Source: Paenibacillus_E oryzisoli_A
Lineage (GTDB): Bacteria; Bacillota; Bacilli; Paenibacillales; NBRC-103111
Direction of reading: 5' to 3'
NCBI RefSeq assembly: GCF_050467285.1
Contig: NZ_JBCMUN010000006.1
Location: 124,001 to 188,000 of the forward strand
DNA length: 64,000 nt
Positions 58,729-64,000 of the stretch are shown piece after piece. Under the pieces are notes generated by a model. That model saw only the letters and a list, made by a program, of their open reading frames with translations. It was not told where the DNA came from and did no database searches. Within the stretch, counting starts at the first letter, position 1; each line of letters starts with the position of its first letter. A program made the translations under genes and the position numbers.

Positions 58729-59184
58729 ATGGGATACATCATGGACTTAAGGAATATTGTTGGCACTAGACCATTAATAATGGTTGGTGCATGTGTTTTA
58801 ATATTCAATCACGACGGTGGACTATTACTTCAGAGAAGGACTGATAGTAATGATTGGGGAACCATTGGAGGTTCATTAGAGCTAGGAGAATCATTAGAAG
58901 AGGCGGCAGCTCGAGAACTTTATGAAGAAGCAGGACTTACTGCGAAATCATTCAAATTCATAACGATATTTTCTGGTAAGGACATGTACTATAAGTACCC
59001 ACATGGTGATGAAATCTATAATGTAATGGCTATATATGAAGCGCAAGAAATACAAGGGGACCCGAAAGTAAACGATAATGAAAGTTATGAACTTAAATAC
59101 TTTTCATTAGAAGTACCAATTGATAATGTTAACCCATTTACAGAGTATTCCCTTAGAAAAGCTGGATACATAACGAAGTGGTAG
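58729..59184 (+). CDS. Cassette gene 2: Nudix hydrolase
   Basis: 152 residues. The Nudix box G-x5-E-x7-R-E-x2-E-E-x-G is complete (GGSLELGESLEEAAARELYE then EAG). The strand 'MVGACVLIFNHDGGLLLQRR' precedes it and 'EIYNVMAIYEAQEIQGDPK' follows, as in MutT-like pyrophosphohydrolases that cleave nucleoside diphosphate derivatives; the substrate is unknown. The ATG at 58729 has AGGAG 8 bases upstream, and the frame upstream of it lies in attC-like element B. AT-rich, unlike the surrounding host genes. Nudix genes are frequent integron cassettes. Confidence 0.85.
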   Translation: MGYIMDLRNIVGTRPLIMVGACVLIFNHDGGLLLQRRTDSNDWGTIGGSLELGESLEEAAARELYEEAGLTAKSFKFITIFSGKDMYYKYPHGDEIYNVMAIYEAQEIQGDPKVNDNESYELKYFSLEVPIDNVNPFTEYSLRKAGYITKW

Positions 59185-59208
59185 TATTTCGAAGATGTCT
59201 TTGACTTC

Positions 59209-59340
59209 ATCTAACATCGTATTCACGCTGCCTTTGGTCGCCATGAGGGATCTCGGGGAAGTGGATTCAAGTGACAACCCTGCGAGGATAAGTCTTCGAC
59301 CCGCCAGCTGTGCTAGCTTTATTCTCTCGGGCGCGTAAAG
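59209..59340 (+). repeat. attC-like element C, right end decayed
   Basis: Left core ATCTAAC (59209-59215, fits RYYYAAC) and ATTCACGCTGC as in B, then TTTGGTCGCCATGAGGGAT, CTCGGGGAAGTGGATT and TCTCGGGC. The expected right end (TTCGTGAATACAACAACGTTAG) is not recognisable; only GCGTAAAGCATTGAATAAC is found. Confidence 0.6.
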
Positions 59341-59360
59341 CATTGAATAACTCCAGTGCC

Positions 59361-59580
59361 TTACGCTTTATATACATCGCCGCGTGATCCAACTTTAATA
59401 ACCACGATAACTAGAATATCATTAAAGATAGAATAAACAACTCGATAAGACCCAATTCGAAGTCGGAATTGATTGTTGGTTCCCTGCATTTTTTTAATGT
59501 ATAATTCTGGATGTTTGGGATCTTGTGCAAGAATTTGGATGTGGTTTAAGATTCGATTGCGAGTTTGTTTATATGGGCAT
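59361..59580 (-). pseudogene. Remnant of a RelE/ParE-family toxin gene
   Basis: On the minus strand the last ~72 codons match the RelE/ParE fold: 'KQTRNRILNHIQILAQDPKHPELYIKKMQG', 'QFRLRIGSYRVVYSIFNDILVIVVIKVGSRGDVYK', including the conserved 'YRV-x-Y' and terminal 'GhRgdvY' strands. The first ~20 residues of a normal RelE are missing: upstream of CPYKQTRN the open frame runs into attC-like element D to 59711 and is not homologous. No antitoxin gene adjoins it. It is the only cassette gene in reverse orientation and is probably inactive. Confidence 0.65.
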
Positions 59581-59657
59581 CTGATAACACTATTCGCGCG
59601 GCGGGCCTTGCGGCCCTTGGACTGCCAGTGGCATTTCGGGGAAGTGGGATCAGGCAG
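59579..59657 (+). repeat. attC-like element D, left half only
   Basis: ATCTGATAACACTATTCGCG replaces the canonical left core and box with a few changes; then GGCCTTGCGGCCCTTGGACTG and ATTTCGGGGAAGTGG align with B and C. The right half is absent. Confidence 0.55.
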
Positions 59658-59696
59658 AATTTTCTTGAAGAGCGATAAAGAAGGGAGCTTTTTTTC

Positions 59697-60317
59697 ATGA
59701 GTTGGAAACAAGCGCTAAAGACTTTTTGTGATCTTTACTCGGAATCCAAACTAACAAATAAATGGATTATCGTCGGATCCGTTGGATCTGTATTACAAAA
59801 TGCAAAAATGGAACCAAATGATTTAGATATATATGTTCAGAACATAGAAGATGTTCAAGATATAGCTGAGTTACTGGGAAAATTTAACTTAAAATCTAAA
59901 TCTGATCTTTCTTATTCTGATGGAGACTGGCTATCCTCTAATGAATAACCATACTTTACTCAATCATTTTCTTCTGGATTCACTTGGACGAAAGGGAAAT
60001 GGAAAATCCACGATTTTACTGTGGAAGTGGTTCAAATATCAAATTCTGCTGGTATCCCCGATTCGGATGAAGGGGAGGGAATATGGGAAGGCGGTAAATA
60101 TATTTGGGAGTTAAAGAAGCTTGTTGAATTCGAGAACCATGAAGTGCCAGTCGTACCTTTAGAGATTCAATTGGAATCTAACATTAGAAGAAATAGACCA
60201 GATCGGAAAGATGCCATATTGAATGCATTAATTACATATGGTTATGATGATGAATTATTGAGGAAAGCATTATCAAAAACAAATAGAGAACAGTTTAAGG
60301 ATTATTTTGGGAATTAG
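59697..60317 (+). pseudogene. Cassette gene: nucleotidyltransferase-like protein with in-frame stop
   Basis: One reading frame of 206 codons, starting at an ATG behind AAGGGAG, is interrupted by a single TAA at 59946-59948. Before it: 'NKWIIVGSVGSVLQNAKMEPNDLDIYV', the G-S...D-x-D pattern of nucleotidyltransferase-fold proteins. After it the same frame continues without a shift ('WKIHDFTVEVVQISNSAG', 'WELKKLVEFENHEVPVVPLEIQLESNI', 'KDAILNALITYGYD') to a natural stop. So a point nonsense change has split an otherwise intact AT-rich gene. The second half could be translated from an internal start, but no good ribosome binding site is seen. Confidence 0.65.
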
Positions 60318-60320
60318 AAA

Positions 60321-60350
60321 AATTTCGGGGGAAATGATTTCAAGCAAACA
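60321..60350 (+). repeat. attC-like element E, short remnant
   Basis: AATTTCGGGGGAAATGATTT then CAAGCAAACA resembles the internal part of element C (TCTCGGGGAAGTGGATTCAAG) directly after the stop of the nucleotidyltransferase gene. Weak on its own; supported by its position. Confidence 0.4.
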
Positions 60351-60378
60351 ATAACAATAATAGAAAGGGAGTAAATTA

Positions 60379-60765
60379 TTGAAACAGAGAATATTAGCCA
60401 TTTTAATAGATCATCTAGTCGGAACAATAATAGTCTTGTTCATTTTCATGGCATTTAATTGGGAGTCAATCATGTATCCGACAGATTCTAATTTTATGAG
60501 GCCATTTGAAACTTTTAACACAATACTGTTATTAGGAATGATTTATTACTTTCTTAAGGATGTATATCAAGGAAGGAGTGTAGGTAAGAGAGTACTAAGA
60601 ATTGCCGTAAGAGACATTGAAGATACAAGTAAAAAACCTGGGTCAATACGATTAATAATAAGGAATGTTACTGTATTTTTGTGGCCAGTAGAACTTTTAT
60701 TGCTTATTTTAATGGGAAGAAGAATTGGAGATATCATTGCAAAAACTCAAGTAACACACATGTAG
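60379..60765 (+). CDS. Cassette gene: RDD-family membrane protein
   Basis: 128 residues with three predicted membrane helices ('ILIDHLVGTIIVLFIFMAF', 'TILLLGMIYYFLKDVY', 'VTVFLWPVELLLLIL'). The family name-giving Arg/Asp residues are seen in RILAILIDHLV and in GRSVGKRVLRIAV and RRIGDIIAKT. RDD proteins may transport ions or small solutes; the role is not settled. TTG start behind AAAGGGAG. AT-rich like the other genes of this array. Confidence 0.8.
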   Translation: MKQRILAILIDHLVGTIIVLFIFMAFNWESIMYPTDSNFMRPFETFNTILLLGMIYYFLKDVYQGRSVGKRVLRIAVRDIEDTSKKPGSIRLIIRNVTVFLWPVELLLLILMGRRIGDIIAKTQVTHM

Positions 60766-60766
60766 T

Positions 60767-60834
60767 TCTAAAACATCGTATAAAGTGGGAATGCGCGAAC
60801 ATAAGAAAAGGCTACTGGAGAACTTCCAATAGCC
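60767..60834 (+). repeat. Degenerate element and hairpin after the RDD gene
   Basis: TCTAAAACATCGTATAAAGT (60767-60786) recalls the left end of element C (CTAACATCGTATTCACG). A hairpin GGCTACTGGA / TCCAATAGCC follows at 60810-60834, without T-run. The remaining bases up to about 61000 contain no gene I can recognise. Confidence 0.35.
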
Positions 60835-61008
60835 CCAATCCTCACTAAATCCCTCGGAAACAACAACCTCAAGCAACTCGGATTTCTATTCTTCGCGGAT
60901 GATTATACTCAAGTCAGAGCCGCATATACCGAAAGGTACGGTACGTAGGGTGGTTATCATAGCCAGTCTGTATTTTTGTAGTTTTTTCAATGAAATTTAG
61001 AGTTTTTA

Positions 61009-61024
61009 GAGAAACCGTTTACAT
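61009..61024 (+). promoter_or_regulatory. cre-like CcpA site upstream of the LamG/GH43 gene
   Basis: GAGAAACCGTTTACAT matches most of the cre consensus WTGNAARCGNWWWCAW, with mismatches at the first bases and one central position. It lies 57 bases before the start codon of a secreted glycosidase gene, where catabolite repression would be expected. Confidence 0.4.
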
Positions 61025-61081
61025 TACAATGGATGGGTAGCGTTTGAAAACATCCTGAGGGGGAGAATGAGATGGTGATAT

Positions 61082-64000
61082 ATGGTTAAAAGAATGTTGT
61101 TGCTCTTCATCATGATAACCTTCATAATTACGCCATTTGGAGGGATGCGCGCATCAGCCTCCGAGTCGGTTGTACCCAGCTTGCTAGCTTGGTACAAGCT
61201 CGATGCGCCGATTTCGATAGATGGCATTAACGTAGCGGAGGACTCTTCGGGCAATGGTCAACATGCTGTGGGTACGAGTGGCACATGGCGTGCGGATTCC
61301 GGCGTTTATGGAGGCGCACTCTCCTTTAACGGAGTAAGCGATATCGTGCAATTGAATACATCAGGATCGGGTACGACTTTCCTCAAGGATTCGTTCACCG
61401 AGCATTCAGCCTCACTCTGGTTCAAGGCGAATGATACCGTATCAAGGCAAGTTCTGTACGAGCGCGGTGGGAATACAGCAGGATTTGCCATCCAAATAGC
61501 TGACAACAAGTTGGAAGCGGCTGTTGTAAATGCAGATATCATGCAAAAACTTTCGACAGATTTTACCGACACGACTGCTTGGCATCAGGTGGTTGCTTCC
61601 TTTGATAATGGGCAGTTCAAGCTATATCTGGACGGTGTGCTTATCGATTCTTTGACTGCGCCCTTTTCGCAAGTGGCTAGCGCACTTAATGCAGGGGCAA
61701 TTGGCGCGAGAAATGCAGTTGATGCTTTCGGCGGCACCAAAGGGGGGGCATGGTTCAATGGAATGATTGACGATGTTCGTCTCTATAGTGTGGCAATGAC
61801 TCCAGAGATTGCTGCAACAGGAGTAAGTTTGAATAAGAGCAAATTAACGCTTGGTGTCCATTCTACCTATGAGCTGCAGGCTGCACTGGAACCATTGTTA
61901 GCAACAAACAGAAATCTGATGTGGACCTCCAGCGATAACGAAGTGGTGAGTATTTCATCTGTTAATGGGGATAGAGCAGTAATAGAAGCGATTTCATCTG
62001 GGAACGCAACCATTACTGTAACTTCAGAGGATGGTAATTTCACGGCAACTTGTGACATAACCGTGATACCGTCCATTGTAGCCCTTGGTGATGAAGGGCT
62101 GGTAGCCTGGTATAAGCTGGACAGTGTATATGAGAATAACGGTGTGCAGCTTGCCGAGGATTCCAGCGGGAACGGCAATCATTCTGTAAACGCTAATGGA
62201 ACTTATGTCGGGAATGGTTTGGAGAATGGAGCGTTCTCATTTAATGGAACAACCAACATCATTCAGCTCAATAAGCTGGGCTCTAATTTCATGATAGGTG
62301 ATTCATCGCAATTTTCGGAATTTACTGCGGGACTTTGGTTCAAAGCGAACAATACGGCTTCCAGGCAGGTATTATTCGAGCGTGGCGGCAATACGGCGGG
62401 ACTTGCCATTCAATTAAATGCAAATAAGCTCGAAGCGGCTGTGGTCAATGGGTCTGAAAGACATACGCTTTCAACTAATTTTACGGATACAGCTGCTTGG
62501 CATCATGTCACCGTATCCTTCGACAAAGGTTTGTTTAAACTGTATCTGGATGGAACGCTTGTTCAGTCTGATACAGCGACTTACGCAACCGTCGCAGCTT
62601 CACCTAATCAAGCGGCAATCGGCGCTCGACTTGCTGTCGATGCGTTCGGCGGCAGTGGAGGGGGCGCATGGTTCAATGGGATGATCGATGAAGTGAAGCT
62701 CTATTCGGCAGCGGTATCGCCAATCGTTGGTCCAGTAGCTGTTAGTGGAGTCAGCCTGAATACGGGGAACGAAACGCTGGCGGTTGGAGGTGTACTTGAG
62801 CTTCAGGCCATCGTTGCGCCAAGCTATGCTACGAATAAGACCATTCTATGGTCCTCGAGTGACGAGGCTGTAGCGACTGTGACATCGAGTGTCTACTCGC
62901 ATGCTGCCGTAGAGGCAATCGGCGAAGGGACTGCAACCATCACCGCTCGGACAGAGGACGGCGACTACATAGCTTCCTGTGTCATTACCGTCGAGCAATC
63001 GGCAGTGGAGGGGATCTCATTGGATGAATCCAATCTCAGCATGAAGGTGAATGAGACACATACTTTAACAGGAGTCATCACGCCTTCTTATGCATCTAAT
63101 CAAAATGTCGTCTGGACAACCGACAATCCCGGGGTTGTGACGGTGGATGGAACGGGACATATTACCGCTCTGCAGGCAGGAGTTGCGGTTATTACCGTTA
63201 CGACGGAAGACGGAGGTTTTACGGCATCCAGCATAGTAACTGTAGAGCCTGTCCATGTTACAGGTATTAACATGAATCATTCAAGCTTAACCTTATCTCC
63301 CGGGATGAAGAAGCTGCTCATAACAGCTGTCGAACCGGCCGAGGCCACGAATCAGAAGGTAATCTGGTCCTCGAGTAATCAAGCGATAGCGACGGTGGAT
63401 GAGCAAGGCAGGGTGACTGCGGTTTCGCCTGGCACGTCAATCATTAGTGCCATGACCGAGGATGGCGGTTATATGGCAACTTGTGAAGTAACGGTCAATC
63501 TGTTTGCTATCAAGGAAGTAGAAAATTTAATGACCGTAGATTCGGGACCTAATCAGGGGCAGAAAATAACCGTGTATGATGGGACCATCGAACAGTATAA
63601 TGGCTACTACTATTTGATGGGCACTGGAACGAGCGGCGATGTGTACCGATCGAAGGATATGGTTCATTGGGAAAGTCCGTATGAGTTGATCTCGGACGAT
63701 CCGTCCACCCTGCCGCCAGCGGCAAATGCGGACCCGTTATACAGTCGATACGGAGCTTCGGATTTGTTGTTCCATAATGGCGTTATGTTTTATGCCTTTA
63801 ATGGGACGGCGCTAATCAACGGCGATCCAAGCACGATGAACGATACGCCAGACTTTCAGCACAGCTTCTGGGACACCCGATTCGATCTGGGTATCGATCC
63901 GCAAATGTTCGTTGCTGCCAACGGAGATCTCGTCTATCTGCGTAAAGTCAACCCGGATGAACCTGATCCGAATACTGGCGATGCAAAGCCGAAGAGAGCA
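61082..64000 (+). CDS. Secreted multidomain protein: LamG, Big2, LamG, three Big2, GH43-like (partial)
   Basis: The frame is open from the ATG at 61082 to the window end (973 codons). A signal peptide (MLLLFIMITFIITPFGG core) is followed by a LamG/concanavalin-like domain ('LAWYKLDAP...', 'SASLWFKANDTVSRQVLYERGG', 'WHQVVASFDNGQFKLYLDG'), a Big2 immunoglobulin-like domain, a second LamG domain that is clearly a duplicate ('AGLWFKANNTASRQVLFERGG'), three further Big2 domains ('W-S-S-S-x-x-x-v-A-T-V' and 'G-x-a-x-I-x-v-x-T-E-D-G'), then a five-bladed-propeller start ('YNGYYYLMGTGTSGDVYRSKDMVHWE') typical of GH43-like glycosidases. Catalytic residues lie partly beyond the window. It would bind and attack a polysaccharide outside the cell. 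Confidence 0.85.
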   Translation, partial: MVKRMLLLFIMITFIITPFGGMRASASESVVPSLLAWYKLDAPISIDGINVAEDSSGNGQHAVGTSGTWRADSGVYGGALSFNGVSDIVQLNTSGSGTTFLKDSFTEHSASLWFKANDTVSRQVLYERGGNTAGFAIQIADNKLEAAVVNADIMQKLSTDFTDTTAWHQVVASFDNGQFKLYLDGVLIDSLTAPFSQVASALNAGAIGARNAVDAFGGTKGGAWFNGMIDDVRLYSVAMTPEIAATGVSLNKSKLTLGVHSTYELQAALEPLLATNRNLMWTSSDNEVVSISSVNGDRAVIEAISSGNATITVTSEDGNFTATCDITVIPSIVALGDEGLVAWYKLDSVYENNGVQLAEDSSGNGNHSVNANGTYVGNGLENGAFSFNGTTNIIQLNKLGSNFMIGDSSQFSEFTAGLWFKANNTASRQVLFERGGNTAGLAIQLNANKLEAAVVNGSERHTLSTNFTDTAAWHHVTVSFDKGLFKLYLDGTLVQSDTATYATVAASPNQAAIGARLAVDAFGGSGGGAWFNGMIDEVKLYSAAVSPIVGPVAVSGVSLNTGNETLAVGGVLELQAIVAPSYATNKTILWSSSDEAVATVTSSVYSHAAVEAIGEGTATITARTEDGDYIASCVITVEQSAVEGISLDESNLSMKVNETHTLTGVITPSYASNQNVVWTTDNPGVVTVDGTGHITALQAGVAVITVTTEDGGFTASSIVTVEPVHVTGINMNHSSLTLSPGMKKLLITAVEPAEATNQKVIWSSSNQAIATVDEQGRVTAVSPGTSIISAMTEDGGYMATCEVTVNLFAIKEVENLMTVDSGPNQGQKITVYDGTIEQYNGYYYLMGTGTSGDVYRSKDMVHWESPYELISDDPSTLPPAANADPLYSRYGASDLLFHNGVMFYAFNGTALINGDPSTMNDTPDFQHSFWDTRFDLGIDPQMFVAANGDLVYLRKVNPDEPDPNTGDAKPKRA

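Noticed and set aside
60860..60960. Possible group II intron domain V remnant (AGAGCCGCATATACC-GAAA-GGTA)
   Set aside because: The 5' half and GAAA loop resemble domain V, and group IIC introns favour attC sites, but the 3' half does not pair well and no reverse transcriptase is present.

Overview
The window reads as the chromosome of an endospore-forming Firmicute of the Paenibacillaceae (Paenibacillus or a close relative). This rests on gene content: spore-coat genes (YheC/D, CgeB-like glycosyltransferases, an SpsIJK-type dTDP-sugar set), many AraC regulators beside glycoside hydrolases, an LplB/YtcP-type sugar ABC transporter, a GC-rich host background and strong GGAGG-type ribosome binding sites with frequent GTG/TTG starts. 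No rRNA, tRNA, CRISPR array or complete insertion sequence was seen.

Layout. 0-16 kb holds ordinary single genes: a winged-helix protein end, a universal stress protein, an AIM24-like protein, two AraC regulators, a GH42 beta-galactosidase, an aminotransferase, a GNAT acetyltransferase, a MocR-type regulator, a malic enzyme with ACT domain, an Fsr-like exporter and phosphatidylserine decarboxylase. 15.6-31.2 kb starts with a lipoprotein NagZ and continues as a spore-surface polysaccharide locus: YheC/D, a GT4, an 815-residue protein with 62 ten-residue repeats and a WIAIG-type tail, RfbA/B/D, two CgeB-like proteins, a small basic protein, a GT2 and three small helical proteins. Four of these proteins share a G/A-xxx-G-xxx-G motif, and sigma-K-like promoters precede two genes. 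Intergenic DNA here is rich in palindromic and tandem repeats.

31.9-33 kb carries a fabH under a clear sigma-A promoter with a perfect FapR-type operator. 33-47.6 kb looks like a Gram-positive polysaccharide utilisation locus (GH28, oligogalacturonate-lyase-like propeller, two permeases, binding lipoprotein, membrane AraC sensor, SGNH esterase, AraC, GH36). 47.7-48.5 kb encodes a secreted peptidoglycan-binding/CAP protein.

48.6-57.2 kb is nitrate assimilation: an ANTAR RNA-binding regulator plus TrpD-like protein, divergent from a nitrate transporter, then nirB, nirD and nasC. The transporter leader has a GlnR/TnrA box overlapping a consensus promoter, two hairpins with hexaloops AATGAC and AATGAG (the ANTAR target pattern), and an intrinsic terminator that overlaps the second one. 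This predicts dual control by nitrogen status and by nitrate.

57.3-60.8 kb is the most unusual part: a truncated, integron-integrase-like tyrosine recombinase runs into an attC-like palindrome, followed by small AT-rich genes (DUF4304-like, Nudix, RelE remnant, nucleotidyltransferase with an internal stop, RDD protein), each next to a complete or decayed attC-like element. This looks like a decaying integron-type cassette array, which is unexpected in this bacterial group. The window ends inside a large secreted LamG/Big2/GH43-like protein.
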